Source: JBBIRT01 sp037441725
Lineage (GTDB): Bacteria > Desulfobacterota > BSN033 > UBA1163
Reading direction: 5' to 3'
DNA: 24,616 bases
Assembly (NCBI GenBank): GCA_037441725.1
Contig: JBBIRT010000038.1
Location: 1 to 24,616 of the forward strand
Below the pieces are notes generated by a model. That model ran no database searches, was not told the origin of the DNA, and worked only from the letters and a program-made list of their open reading frames with translations. Shown piece after piece: positions 1 through 8,127 of the stretch. The position numbers and the translations under genes are program-made. How positions within the stretch are numbered: position 1 is the first letter of the stretch; the number at the start of each line of letters is the position of its first letter.

Positions 1-149
1 ATCTGAGAGTAATTCATTGAAAGATCTTTGAGGATAGGGGTGACTAATGGAGCTATAGACCGGGTAATTAGACCAAAAGAGAAATAAAGAAGCCCCAAAA
101 GCGTGAGCATGATCCAGCGATAGGGCTTTGGTTCAGGTTCTGAGCTCAT
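1..149 (-). CDS. MFS transporter, N-terminal part (runs off window)
   Basis: The reverse strand from an ATG at 149 reads an open frame to the window edge, giving 49 codons. It has a short polar start (MSSEPEPKPYRW) followed by a long hydrophobic helix and then the segment RSIAPLVTPILKDL. That pattern of cytoplasmic N-terminus, first membrane helix and periplasmic PLVTPILKDLxMs is typical of major facilitator superfamily permeases of the oxalate/formate or nitrate/hexuronate type. No in-frame ATG lies further upstream within the intergenic gap, and no strong ribosome site is visible. It lies 23 bases downstream of the cupin gene on the same strand, so the two are probably co-transcribed. Substrate cannot be judged from this fragment. 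Confidence 0.6.
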   Translation of the reverse strand, partial: MSSEPEPKPYRWIMLTLLGLLYFSFGLITRSIAPLVTPILKDLSMNYSQ

Positions 150-172
150 ATCTAAGATATCGAACTGATCGA

Positions 173-613
173 TTATTTGTCTTTGATCTGGGTGTATTGC
201 CCAGTGGTTACCGTTGAGAAATGGAAAATGGGTCTATCCACTCGCCGAATAATTAAGGGACAATGTTTCATCCCTTTTGGAACGAAGATCAGGCAACTTC
301 TTGTGAGAATGTGTTTTTCATCCTCAAGCCAGAATTCTATCTCTCCCCCCAAGTGATAGGGGTCTTCTGGGTTGCTTCCGAAAAAGCCAATAATCTCATC
401 ACAATCATGGGTATGGGCTCCTCCTTCAGGCATGGGTTCGACCTGGGGTCTCAAATACCAGGAACAGTTCATTTGGAAAGCGCCCTCTACTACGTGATCA
501 TCCATCCATAGGATTCGGGTAGCCCATTGGGAATATCGGCGGACATAATCTGGATCAAAGGCCGGGGTCTTCAGTTCTGTGACGATATATTTTCCGTATT
601 TTGATTCTGCCAT
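173..613 (-). CDS. Cupin-fold protein (small single-domain)
   Basis: This encodes 146 residues. The start at 613 is chosen because TAAGGAGG sits about 7 bases upstream; a longer frame to 676 lacks such a site. Cupin motif 1 is visible as G65-A-H67-T-H69-D-C-D-E73, followed by a glycine-containing turn and a beta segment. Cupin motif 2 is PKGMKH with H117. The two histidines, the glutamate and the late histidine are the usual metal ligands of cupins, so a metal-binding beta-barrel is likely. There is no signal peptide or membrane segment, so it should be cytoplasmic. It is followed by the MFS gene, which suggests a small catabolic or transport unit. Substrate and reaction cannot be read from the sequence; it could be an isomerase, a dioxygenase or a sensor. 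Confidence 0.8.
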   Translation of the reverse strand: MAESKYGKYIVTELKTPAFDPDYVRRYSQWATRILWMDDHVVEGAFQMNCSWYLRPQVEPMPEGGAHTHDCDEIIGFFGSNPEDPYHLGGEIEFWLEDEKHILTRSCLIFVPKGMKHCPLIIRRVDRPIFHFSTVTTGQYTQIKDK

Positions 614-647
614 TTGAGGTTCCTCCTTATCTCTGAAATTGAAATAA

Positions 648-676
648 AGATTAATATATCCATCTCTTAACGTCAA
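648..676 (-). promoter_or_regulatory. Possible sigma-70 promoter for the cupin/MFS unit
   Basis: On the minus strand TTGACG (671-676) is followed after 17 bases by TAATCT (648-653), about 35 bases upstream of the cupin start. The -35 box is good and the -10 box is only a moderate match. Confidence 0.35.
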
Positions 677-687
677 TCATATTTATA

Positions 688-715
688 TTGACGCTGTCAG
701 CCTTTCTATGATAAT
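688..715 (+). promoter_or_regulatory. Sigma-70 promoter for yjbQ
   Basis: TTGACG (688-693) and GATAAT (710-715) are separated by 16 bases. Each matches the consensus at five of six positions. The predicted start is near 722, about 45 bases before the yjbQ ATG and upstream of its AAGGAGG ribosome site. It lies back to back with the possible cupin promoter. Confidence 0.55.
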
Positions 716-766
716 CGATTTTTTCAATAGGTTTGTTAAACGAAAGTAAATCAAGGAGGCCAATTT

Positions 767-1186
767 ATGAAGAGCTATCGGAAAGAACTATGGTTTAATG
801 TTCCTACTCGGCGTGCCTTCATTAATATTACCCCCCAGATTGAAGCATGTCTCCGAGAAAGTGGTATCAAAGAAGGGTTTATCCTTGTCAATGCAATGCA
901 TATCACAGCCTCTGTCTTTATTAATGACGATGAACGTGGACTTCATGAGGATTTTGAGAAATGGCTTGAAAAACTTGCCCCCCATGAGCCAATTGATCAT
1001 TACCGGCATAACCGAACAGGTGAGGATAATGCAGACGCCCATCTGAAGAGGCAGGTCATGGGACGTGAGGTTGTTGTCGCCATTACAGATGGGCATCTGG
1101 ATTTTGGGCCATGGGAACAGATATTTTATGGAGAGTTTGATGGGCGTCGAAAGAAACGTGTTCTGGTTAAGATTATTGGGGAGTGA
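767..1186 (+). CDS. yjbQ: YjbQ / UPF0047 family protein
   Basis: This encodes 139 residues, the usual length for the YjbQ/UPF0047 family. Signature pieces are present in order: NAMHITASVFIN (about 42-53), the GEDNADAHLKRQ segment (about 85-96), TDGHLDFGPWEQIFYGEFDG (about 107-126) and a C-terminal RVLVKIIGE. Conserved histidines lie in the HITAS and NADAHLKRQ motifs. Members are small soluble enzymes; the E. coli protein has weak thiamine-phosphate synthase activity, and the physiological role is unclear. The ATG has a strong site (AAGGAGG about 8 bases upstream). It is the only rightward gene in the left part of the window and converges on the alkylsulfatase gene, so it is probably not part of the sulfur operon. 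Confidence 0.9.
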   Translation: MKSYRKELWFNVPTRRAFINITPQIEACLRESGIKEGFILVNAMHITASVFINDDERGLHEDFEKWLEKLAPHEPIDHYRHNRTGEDNADAHLKRQVMGREVVVAITDGHLDFGPWEQIFYGEFDGRRKKRVLVKIIGE

Positions 1187-1229
1187 TGACAAGGGGGTTC
1201 AAATGAAATGATTATTATCTATTACTATT

Positions 1230-3143
1230 CTATGGTTCAACAATGTTGAACCAGAATTCGAATTTGTCCAGCAACGAAAACAGTTCAACGAGCTTATCCT
1301 TCTCGCCTGACACCTTCACTTCGCCTGTCGTAATCTTTTCCTCCAAGTTGGCACTGTTAAGTAAAATTTCAGCCAGCACCGAGTGACTGAGAATGACATG
1401 GGCATCGTAGCCTTTGGATTGAATGCCGGTGCTGTAATCCAGTACTGAATTCGCTACCATCACTGTATACTTCTGGTTTGTATCCATGAACTCGAAGTTG
1501 AGCACCATCCTCTTACCATCTGCCTTTGGGCCGTTCAACCGGATGGCCATGTAATCAAATAATAAATCCGGAGACAAGGCCTTGATGGTATCAGGACTTT
1601 TTAACATGGGGGCGTCAATCTGACGGACACCCTCACGAAGCTCCGTGGCCCCAGTGAGATACAAATTGCGCCACGTGCCACTCTCGGCCTGATAGCCAAG
1701 TTGTTCAAGTGCGTCCGCTGCCAAGTGGCGGGCCTTTTGATTCTTGGGATCTGTGAACACTACATGGTTCATCACTTGTGCAACCCAGCGATACTCGCCT
1801 TGCTCATAGGACTTTTCGGCTTTCGCAATCACAGCTTCGATCCCGCCCATGAATTCCACGTACTTCTTTGCAGCCTCTTCGGGCGGTAGTGCGTGAAGGG
1901 TACAGGGATTACCATCAAACCAACCGAGGTACTTTTGATATACCCCCTTAACATTATGGTTTACAGTACCATAGAGATCACGGTTGTACCATGCATGCCC
2001 AAGGCTATCGGGAAGCTTTATCATCTCCGCTATTTCCAACATGGTGTAACCATGGTTGGCAAGCCTGAGAGTTTGGTCGTGGATGTACTTATAGGCATCC
2101 GCTTGTTTAGTAATGAAGTCCACAATCTCCTTCTGCCCCCAACGTGGCCAGTGATGGGTCGTGAACATCACCTCCGTGTTTTCACCGAACAGACGCACAG
2201 CCTCTTTTAAGTAGTATGCCCAAGCTTTCGCATCGCGGACCTGAGCCCCACGCAACGTATATAGGTTGTGAAGGTTGGCATTAGCGTTCTCTGCCAAACA
2301 GAGCGCCTTAAACTGTGGGAAGAAAAAGTTCATCTCAGCCGGTGCCTCTGTGTCTGGTGTGAGTTGGAACACAATCCTCACCCCTCCGATGGTCAATTCC
2401 TCACCGGTCTTGCGGATGATGTCCGTAGGTGGAATCAAAGTTATGGTCCCTGTCGATGCCACCTTGCCCAGACCAGCGTCTACTTGTCCTTGAGGGCCTC
2501 GAGGAAGCAGGTTGCCATGCTGATAGCTTGCACGCCGTCCCATAGCATTTCCAGCCATCACAAACTCCCTACCGATAGCCTCCATAAAACCATTAGGCGC
2601 TATGACCTTGACCTTCCCTGCTTTGACGTCCTCCTCGCTTGTTACACCTTTTACGCCACCATAATGATCTGGGTGGCTATGAGTATAAATTACCGCTATT
2701 ACAGGCTTTTTCGGGCGATATGTGTAATAGAGATCCAGGCTAACTTTGGCTGTCTCGCTTGAAACGAGTGGGTCAATGATAATGACACCACTGTCTGTTT
2801 CGACAAAGCTGATGTTAGACAGGTCAAAGCCCCTGACCTGGTAGATCCCGTCCGTCACCTTAAACAGACCATGGTGCATATTCAGAAGGGCAATGCGCCA
2901 AAGACTGGGGTTAATGGTGACCGGTGCTTCTCCTTTTATGAAGTCGTACTGGTTAAGATCCCAGACAGGTCTGTTGTTTGCATCTTTGATGACAACCTCA
3001 GGCATCGTAGCGATAAAACCCCGTGCAGCAAACTCGAAGTCCTGTTTGTCACTGAATGGCAAGCATTTGAGAAATTCAGCGTTCTTGGCCTTCGTGAACT
3101 CCGTTACAGCTTTCTTACCCTCTTTGACCTCCTTTGATGTCAT
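1230..3143 (-). CDS. SdsA1-type alkylsulfatase (metallo-beta-lactamase fold)
   Basis: This encodes 637 residues and should hydrolyse alkyl sulfate esters to alcohol and sulfate with a dinuclear zinc centre. The N-terminal metallo-beta-lactamase domain carries THSHPDH at 154-160. Candidate zinc ligands are H155, H157, D159, H160, E266, E285 and H330. Their spacing matches the Pseudomonas SdsA1 set as I recall it, with a constant offset of 14. The motif ENANANLHNLYTLRG and TTHHWPRWG are typical of the family. An alpha-helical dimerisation domain follows (about 340-480), then an SCP2-like C-terminal domain (about 520-637). Unlike secreted SdsA1 it has no signal peptide, so it is likely cytoplasmic and needs substrate import. 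The ATG follows GAGGAGG. It is the last gene of the minus-strand run, 105 bases after the TSUP gene. A linear or a secondary alkylsulfatase are both possible. Confidence 0.88.
   Translation of the reverse strand: MTSKEVKEGKKAVTEFTKAKNAEFLKCLPFSDKQDFEFAARGFIATMPEVVIKDANNRPVWDLNQYDFIKGEAPVTINPSLWRIALLNMHHGLFKVTDGIYQVRGFDLSNISFVETDSGVIIIDPLVSSETAKVSLDLYYTYRPKKPVIAVIYTHSHPDHYGGVKGVTSEEDVKAGKVKVIAPNGFMEAIGREFVMAGNAMGRRASYQHGNLLPRGPQGQVDAGLGKVASTGTITLIPPTDIIRKTGEELTIGGVRIVFQLTPDTEAPAEMNFFFPQFKALCLAENANANLHNLYTLRGAQVRDAKAWAYYLKEAVRLFGENTEVMFTTHHWPRWGQKEIVDFITKQADAYKYIHDQTLRLANHGYTMLEIAEMIKLPDSLGHAWYNRDLYGTVNHNVKGVYQKYLGWFDGNPCTLHALPPEEAAKKYVEFMGGIEAVIAKAEKSYEQGEYRWVAQVMNHVVFTDPKNQKARHLAADALEQLGYQAESGTWRNLYLTGATELREGVRQIDAPMLKSPDTIKALSPDLLFDYMAIRLNGPKADGKRMVLNFEFMDTNQKYTVMVANSVLDYSTGIQSKGYDAHVILSHSVLAEILLNSANLEEKITTGEVKVSGEKDKLVELFSLLDKFEFWFNIVEP
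1234..1252. repeat. Perfect 9-bp inverted repeat at the convergent gene ends
   Basis: GGTTCAACA-A-TGTTGAACC is a perfect palindrome that forms the last codons of the alkylsulfatase gene, in the gap where it converges with yjbQ. There is no T-tract on either side, so it is not a canonical intrinsic terminator, but it could stabilise or end either transcript. Confidence 0.4.
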
Positions 3144-3248
3144 GTCCAGCCTCCTCTCAATTACGTTTGCAGACTCTACATTCCTGAAAAAAAATTCCCA
3201 TCATAAGTTTGTTTCAGATTTCAACTCAATTATATCAACACTAAATTA

Positions 3249-4022
3249 TCAGACTCTCGTCATATCAAAAAAGGTCTTATACCCAACTGTGATAAAGATC
3301 AGAAATAAGAGAATGATAAGAATCACTCTTAGCAATTTAGTATGGGTTTTTTGACTGAGAAAACTTCCAAACCAGGCACCTGCTACGGATCCAGATATCA
3401 CAAGCATTGTAATGAGACTATCGATATGGCCCACTTTGAACTTTGCTCCCATGGTTGCTATAGATGTGATTAGAATGATAAATAGAGAGGTACCAATGGT
3501 GATGCGCAGAGGAATCTTAAGGAAATAGATCATTAAGGGAATCAAAATAAATCCTCCCCCAGCTCCTAATAGTCCTGTTAAAGAGCCTACCCCAAACCCA
3601 ATGGTTGTCCCTAATACCTTATTAAAATTACCTTTTTCGTATTCATGATTCTCAAGCTTCAAGGGAACAAAGAGCACGAAAACTGCCAAGATAACAATGA
3701 AAAGGTAGATCGACTGGAGATATTGCTCTTCAAGGAGAACAGAAAGATAGGTGCCCAGGAAGCCTCCCCCAATACCTGATATTCCAAGATACAAACCCGC
3801 GTTTAAATCTACCATTCCTTTTCGGTAATGAAAAAACATACCGGTTGCCGAAGCGACAACGACATAAACAAGACCTGTTCCTGTAGCTAACTTGAAAGGA
3901 ATCCTTCCAATGAAGGTAAGAAGAGGAAGTATTATGACTCCTCCTCCTAAACCGAGCAGACCTGATAGAAATCCGCCGACAGCCCCAATCAATGGAAGGA
4001 TGGTCAGGGTAACATTTTCCAT
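3249..4022 (-). CDS. TauE/SafE (TSUP) family anion exporter
   Basis: This encodes 257 residues, almost entirely hydrophobic, with about eight membrane helices. The family's internal duplication is plain: GLLGLGGGVIILPLL near residue 22 and GLLGAGGGFILIPLM near residue 150. TSUP proteins export sulfite, sulfoacetate or other small organosulfur anions, or take up related compounds. Here it lies between the TRAP permease and the alkylsulfatase on the same strand. A role in exporting a sulfur anion released by the pathway is therefore likely, though this is inferred from context. The ATG at 4022 has only a weak ribosome site (AAAAG). The 152-base gap before it holds a 9-bp inverted repeat (4047-4055 with 4090-4098), which may be a control element. 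Confidence 0.85.
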   Translation of the reverse strand: MENVTLTILPLIGAVGGFLSGLLGLGGGVIILPLLTFIGRIPFKLATGTGLVYVVVASATGMFFHYRKGMVDLNAGLYLGISGIGGGFLGTYLSVLLEEQYLQSIYLFIVILAVFVLFVPLKLENHEYEKGNFNKVLGTTIGFGVGSLTGLLGAGGGFILIPLMIYFLKIPLRITIGTSLFIILITSIATMGAKFKVGHIDSLITMLVISGSVAGAWFGSFLSQKTHTKLLRVILIILLFLIFITVGYKTFFDMTRV

Positions 4023-4046
4023 TAACTTTTAGAATTTTTATAAGAA

Positions 4047-4098
4047 TTGATTCCCTAATTTCCTCTTGACAAGCAACAACCCTCAATTTGGGAATCAA
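4047..4098. repeat. Spaced 9-bp inverted repeat upstream of the TSUP gene
   Basis: TTGATTCCC (4047-4055) and GGGAATCAA (4090-4098) are perfect inverted copies 34 bases apart, in the gap between the TRAP permease and TSUP genes. It could be an operator pair or an mRNA stem; nothing decides between these. Confidence 0.35.
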
Positions 4099-4174
4099 GG
4101 TGCAAACAAGAATCCATTCTAATATAAAATCTGAATCTAATGACTCTCAAAAAGGATGCCAACCCTATTAAGGT

Positions 4175-6133
4175 TTATTCTCCAATGGAGGGCAGAACAT
4201 CCATTGAATTGGGTAGAATTAATGCAATATTAGGAAAAAGGCATAGGATAAAAATCATAACAGCCATCCCTATAACAAATGGAAATATTCCCTTGAATAT
4301 CCTTGCCATGGGTACATCTTTGGCAATCCCTGCTATGACAAACACATTAACCCCTACCGGAGGTGTAATCTGCCCCATTTCCATCATAATCACCATGACC
4401 ACTCCAAACCAAATAGGATTAAAACCTAAAGCCACTACTGTTGGATATATAATGGGGAGGGTGATCATGACCATGGGAATGATATTCATAACCATACCGA
4501 GAATGAGATAAATAAATAAAATAAAAATAAAAATGATCCATCTTGATACATGCATCGATGTGACTATATCGGCTAACCTCAATGAGATTTCACTAACTCC
4601 AATGAAATATTCCAAGATTTTTACACCAATGACAATCCCGAAAATTGTGGCTGTGAGCGCCATTCCCTCAAGGCAGGCTGAATAGAATCCCTTACGAGAA
4701 AGTGATCTTTTCAGCAGTCCTAAGATCAATGCCACAAGGGTTCCAATCCCTCCACCCTCCGTGGGTGTGAAGATGCCCAAATAAATCCCGCCAATGACCA
4801 CAAGAAACAATGTAAGTATTGGCCACACATCTTTGACGGAATTGATTTTTTCTGAAAATGAAGTTTTGGGTCCAGGCGGACCCAAGGCAGGATTCCTTCG
4901 ACATCGAATATAAATAATAATGGAGAAGATTGAAGCTAAGGCTATCCCTGGAAGAATCCCTGCCATAAATAGTTTGCCAATGGATTGTTCGGTGATAAGA
5001 CCATAAATAATAAACCCAATGCTTGGCGGAATAAGAATACCGAGGGTCCCTCCTGCAGCGACACAACCCGTTGCTAAAGAATCCTGGTAGCCATATTTCC
5101 TCATTTCAGGAACAGATACAGAACCCATGGTTCCAGCCGTAGCCATGCTGTCCCCACAAATTGCGGCAAAGCCTGCACAACCAAAGACCGTTCCTATCGA
5201 GAGGCCTCCAGGTAATTGCCCAAAGATCTTATGGCCCGCTCTGAAAAGGGCCCTGCTTATTCCTGATTGGAAACAGAGATAGCCCATGAGTACAAAGAAT
5301 GGGATGACACAAAAAAAGTAATTGGCCACACTATCAAATGCAGACATTCTCACGGTTTGCAATGCGGTATCTATTCCCTTCAGGTACCATAGACCTAAGA
5401 AACCCATTAAGCCTAATGTAAATGCTATCGGCATTCCTAATAACATGATCGAAAGTGTTACTGCTATTCCCAATACCCCTGTTGTAAAAAAAGGTAATTT
5501 AATGGATAGACTTTTGAGCACCACTGGCAATATCATCATGAAGACAGCCAGAACCCATGTGAGAAGGACTCCCAACCAAGGTTTTGATGCCGTTCTCAAA
5601 AATTCAGCCTGATACTTCAGGAGGTTAATGATAAAAACGAGGGTGAGAACAGCACTTCCAAAAGCAGTAATAAAGATAAAAGAAAAAAGTGGGATTTCCG
5701 TAACAATCATGATTTCTTGGTATTCTATCGCATATAATCCCCTTACAACGTTCTGCCAGCAAATAATGACGAAGATATACGCACACAATATGGAAAAGAT
5801 GCTTTCCATGATCAGTCGAACTGTGGGAGTATATCGGGAAGCAATAATATCAATACTTACATGACTCTTTTTGATCATGGCATAGGCAAGAGTAAAAAAA
5901 ACAAGGGTGGCAAGCATAAGTTGTTCGAGTTCCATACTTCCAGCGATTGGGGATCTAAAAAAAATTCTCAGAAATATATCAACCAAGATAAGACATGCCA
6001 TAGCAAGGGTTAAAAGGGCGGAGATAGCCACTAAAAAATTACTCAAGGGGAAAATAATCCTCGAAAGAATATTGGCTAAGGCATCTAAGGTATGGCTAAC
6101 TCTACTGTGAAAAGTCAATGGATGCGTTGACAT
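4175..6133 (-). CDS. TRAP transporter fused permease (DctQ-DctM)
   Basis: This encodes 652 residues of inner-membrane permease. Residues about 25-185 form the small DctQ-like unit with four helices and the motif RSPIAGSMELEQLML. From about 200 onward comes the large DctM-like unit, with many helices and family motifs such as GMPIAFTLGLMG, FFVLMGYL, CGDSMATAGTMGSVSVPEM, GGTLGILIPPSIGFIIYG, GIFTPTEGGGIG and MGQITPPVGVNVF. The two normally separate subunits are joined in one chain, a common variant. With the binding protein just upstream it forms a sodium- or proton-driven importer. The ATG at 6133 has an AAAGGGGGG site about 11 bases upstream. The gap to the binding-protein gene holds a strong stem-loop. 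Confidence 0.93.
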   Translation of the reverse strand: MSTHPLTFHSRVSHTLDALANILSRIIFPLSNFLVAISALLTLAMACLILVDIFLRIFFRSPIAGSMELEQLMLATLVFFTLAYAMIKKSHVSIDIIASRYTPTVRLIMESIFSILCAYIFVIICWQNVVRGLYAIEYQEIMIVTEIPLFSFIFITAFGSAVLTLVFIINLLKYQAEFLRTASKPWLGVLLTWVLAVFMMILPVVLKSLSIKLPFFTTGVLGIAVTLSIMLLGMPIAFTLGLMGFLGLWYLKGIDTALQTVRMSAFDSVANYFFCVIPFFVLMGYLCFQSGISRALFRAGHKIFGQLPGGLSIGTVFGCAGFAAICGDSMATAGTMGSVSVPEMRKYGYQDSLATGCVAAGGTLGILIPPSIGFIIYGLITEQSIGKLFMAGILPGIALASIFSIIIYIRCRRNPALGPPGPKTSFSEKINSVKDVWPILTLFLVVIGGIYLGIFTPTEGGGIGTLVALILGLLKRSLSRKGFYSACLEGMALTATIFGIVIGVKILEYFIGVSEISLRLADIVTSMHVSRWIIFIFILFIYLILGMVMNIIPMVMITLPIIYPTVVALGFNPIWFGVVMVIMMEMGQITPPVGVNVFVIAGIAKDVPMARIFKGIFPFVIGMAVMIFILCLFPNIALILPNSMDVLPSIGE

Positions 6134-6196
6134 CTCGTTTGCGGTCCCCCCTTTAATTGAAGAAATCTTGATGAGATCACCTTTTGATCATCAGCT

Positions 6197-6230
6197 ACCT
6201 CGGGTGCCTGCAGTTTACAGCACCCGAGGT
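6197..6230. promoter_or_regulatory. Intercistronic stem-loop between TRAP binding protein and permease
   Basis: ACCTCGGGTGC (6197-6207) and GCACCCGAGGT (6220-6230) make a perfect 11-bp stem with a 12-base loop, starting 12 bases after the binding-protein stop. No T-tract follows on the minus strand. The likely role is to protect the upstream mRNA or partly terminate it, so that more binding protein than permease is made, as in many periplasmic-protein transport operons. That role is an inference. Confidence 0.6.
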
Positions 6231-6241
6231 TATTCTTACTT

Positions 6242-7324
6242 TTATTTCCGGCCAGCCCTGCCCCACCAGCTATCCGGTTTATATGGGTTTTTTCGTGTCT
6301 CTTTCGAAATTTCCATAACGGTTTCAAGCATTTGCTTACCATTCAATCCCTTACTGTTCACCCTCTCAACCCATCCATCATATATTGGTTTGAGTATCTT
6401 CCTCCATCTATCTTTTTCATCATCAGGCAAATAGTAAAACTCATCCCCCCTTTGTTTGAGCTCCTCAATCACCCATTCTGATTCGTTTGTAATGGTTGCC
6501 CCGAATAGGGCACCGGCAGATTCACTGATATCCTCAAAAACTTTTTTAACATCTGGAGGCAAGCTGTTCCAGGTATTCAGGTTCATTATTGTTGCGAAAA
6601 CATCGACCCCAATACTCATCATCGTATGATGGCCGACAACATCCGTAAGCTTGTAGGATCTTAACGGGGCTTCAGGAAAAATGATCCCATCAATCATTCC
6701 CCGCTGTAATGCTGTATATAGATCAAAGGCATCCATTTGTTGTGCGGCCGCACCCAACAATTTAAAAATTTTCACCAGTGGTGGTCCTGGAGTTCCAAGT
6801 CTCAACCCCTTTAAATCCTCAAGCTTTTTAGGAGCAGGTCCTTTGGTATGAACATGCACAGCGGCAGTGGAATAGAAGAACAGTAGCTTGACCTTATCAT
6901 ATTCTTTATTCATCAATTCAGGAAACTTTTGATACATCTTCCAACCGATGGCTGCAGCATGTGCAGAAGAGTCTGCCATAAAAGGGAGATTGATGGCGTC
7001 GGTGACAACGAATTCGTTGGGATTCAGAGCTGTTATAATATAGCCCCAATCACAAATTCCGCTTTTAATCGCATCATAGGTTTTAAATTGAGGCACTAAG
7101 GAAGCGCCGAGAAACCATTTGAACTTCACCTTTCCATTTGTCCGCTTTTCGATTTCGTTTCCGTACAATTTGAAGGCATCCTCAGTAAGCCGATGGCCGA
7201 CAGGATGGAAGGTGTTCGCCTTAATCTCAATGACGTCTTGGGCTGGGGTTGAAATGGGGAAAACAAAAAAGGTTAACAACACTACAAGGCTTAAAACTAC
7301 GACGAACGATCTTTTTGCTCTCAT
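6242..7324 (-). CDS. TRAP transporter periplasmic binding protein (DctP family)
   Basis: This encodes 360 residues from the ATG at 7324, chosen because AAAGGAGG lies about 8 bases upstream and a Sec signal peptide starts there (MRAKRSF, a hydrophobic core, then STPA before QDVIEIKA). Family features follow: GASLVPQFKTYDAIKSG, LPFMADSSAHAAAIGWKM, LEDLKGLRLGTPGPP, DLYTALQRGMIDG and a C-terminal helical region. In most DctP proteins the LKGL segment continues with K-I/V-R, where the arginine grips the ligand carboxylate. Here the aligned residue is glycine (LKGLRLG), so the ligand may be bound differently. Its gene follows the DsrF-like gene by 34 bases and precedes the permease. It captures the imported substrate in the periplasm. 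Confidence 0.92.
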   Translation of the reverse strand: MRAKRSFVVVLSLVVLLTFFVFPISTPAQDVIEIKANTFHPVGHRLTEDAFKLYGNEIEKRTNGKVKFKWFLGASLVPQFKTYDAIKSGICDWGYIITALNPNEFVVTDAINLPFMADSSAHAAAIGWKMYQKFPELMNKEYDKVKLLFFYSTAAVHVHTKGPAPKKLEDLKGLRLGTPGPPLVKIFKLLGAAAQQMDAFDLYTALQRGMIDGIIFPEAPLRSYKLTDVVGHHTMMSIGVDVFATIMNLNTWNSLPPDVKKVFEDISESAGALFGATITNESEWVIEELKQRGDEFYYLPDDEKDRWRKILKPIYDGWVERVNSKGLNGKQMLETVMEISKETRKNPYKPDSWWGRAGRK

Positions 7325-7358
7325 TGAAATTCCTCCTTTCATTATGTAATTTGCCATT

Positions 7359-7691
7359 TCAGAAAGTGAGCGTTCCATCAGATTCGTTCACAATTTCTGC
7401 AACCCTTTGTTCATCGATCACCTCGATCCCATCCAGCAGGTCATTTTCTGTCAGACCTCTCTCCACCATGTCTTTTCGATAACAATAGACCTTACCACTT
7501 TGGCTGATAAAATCCTTCAACAATTCTGTGTTGTAGCATGGATTGTTCAGCCCGTTGAAGACCCCATCCTCGATCAGTAAAATACTTGAGTCAAAGGCTG
7601 AAGAATAGGAGGCCCAAGCTGTCCTAATCCCGGAGGTTGATACCTCCTCTCCTTTTGGCCTTCTGATAATAATGCACAAATTTCTTATCAT
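7359..7691 (-). CDS. DsrF/TusC-like sulfur-relay protein
   Basis: This encodes 110 residues, close to the usual TusC/DsrF length. The fold pattern of the DsrE/F/H superfamily is visible: a short beta start (NLCIIIRRP), then a helix with AWASYSSAFDSS, the strand ILLIEDGVF, and a C-terminal KVYCYRKDMVERGLTENDL resembling the TusC stretch VYVxxxSLxERGL. It is the third of three adjacent DsrE-superfamily genes, 16 bases after the DsrE-like one, which supports a hetero-oligomeric DsrEFH/TusBCD-like complex. Such complexes carry persulfide sulfur between enzymes. The start at 7691 has an AGGGAAAGGA site. Assignment to the F/C branch rather than a generic DsrE-family protein is less certain. Confidence 0.7.
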   Translation of the reverse strand: MIRNLCIIIRRPKGEEVSTSGIRTAWASYSSAFDSSILLIEDGVFNGLNNPCYNTELLKDFISQSGKVYCYRKDMVERGLTENDLLDGIEVIDEQRVAEIVNESDGTLTF

Positions 7692-7707
7692 GATCCTTTC
7701 CCTATGA

Positions 7708-8112
7708 TTAACCGTGACTCATCGTGATGAGCACATCACCTGTTACGAGAAACTTTATGAAAGAGTCACCTACATCCCCCCACTGGATTCCTTCTCGATA
7801 GTCGTCTGCCTCGGTCCCCCGGCCGTATTCAGAAGTGTGACATGTTGCAATTTTAGCCCCCATCCGTGCTAGATCCTCGAGCTGATCACCTACCTTTCCT
7901 AATTCCACATGTTTTCGTAATCTTTCGGTAATCCTTAGATGTCCCTCAATAGGTTTTTCCTTATTTGCCATGTTCACAGCATTTCCAAATAGAAAGATGT
8001 TTACACTGTAGCCTGCTTTTAAAACAGCTTTCGCCAAGCCCACCGTGAAGATAGGGTCCTCATTCTCTTGATACCCTGATAGAAGCAGTATGGTCAACGT
8101 TTTAGGCATCAT
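7708..8112 (-). CDS. DsrE/TusD-like sulfur-carrier protein
   Basis: This encodes 134 residues of the DsrE family. It begins with a beta strand (KTLTILLLSG) and contains the helix AVLKAGYSVNIFLFGNAV. A conserved-looking cysteine, C91, lies in GAKIATCHTSEYGRG, where DsrE/TusD proteins carry their sulfur-accepting cysteine after the strand G-x-x-I-x-x-C. This suggests a persulfide carrier in the cytoplasm. It sits between DsrH-like and DsrF-like genes with gaps of 15 and 16 bases, clearly in one operon. Two ATG codons stand side by side at 8112 and 8109; AAAGG upstream fits either. In sulfur oxidisers and sulfate reducers these proteins serve dissimilatory pathways; here the cluster context points to handling sulfur from an organosulfur substrate. 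Confidence 0.75.
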   Translation of the reverse strand: MMPKTLTILLLSGYQENEDPIFTVGLAKAVLKAGYSVNIFLFGNAVNMANKEKPIEGHLRITERLRKHVELGKVGDQLEDLARMGAKIATCHTSEYGRGTEADDYREGIQWGDVGDSFIKFLVTGDVLITMSHG

Positions 8113-8127
8113 TCACAACCTTTAGGG

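Noticed and set aside
1234..1252. Palindrome as an intrinsic terminator
   Set aside because: The stem is only moderately GC-rich and no T-tract follows on either strand, so I list it as a repeat only.
4140..4511. Long plus-strand open frame opposite the TRAP permease
   Set aside because: It is antisense to a well-supported membrane protein and has low-complexity T/I/N-rich content with no family signature or ribosome site.
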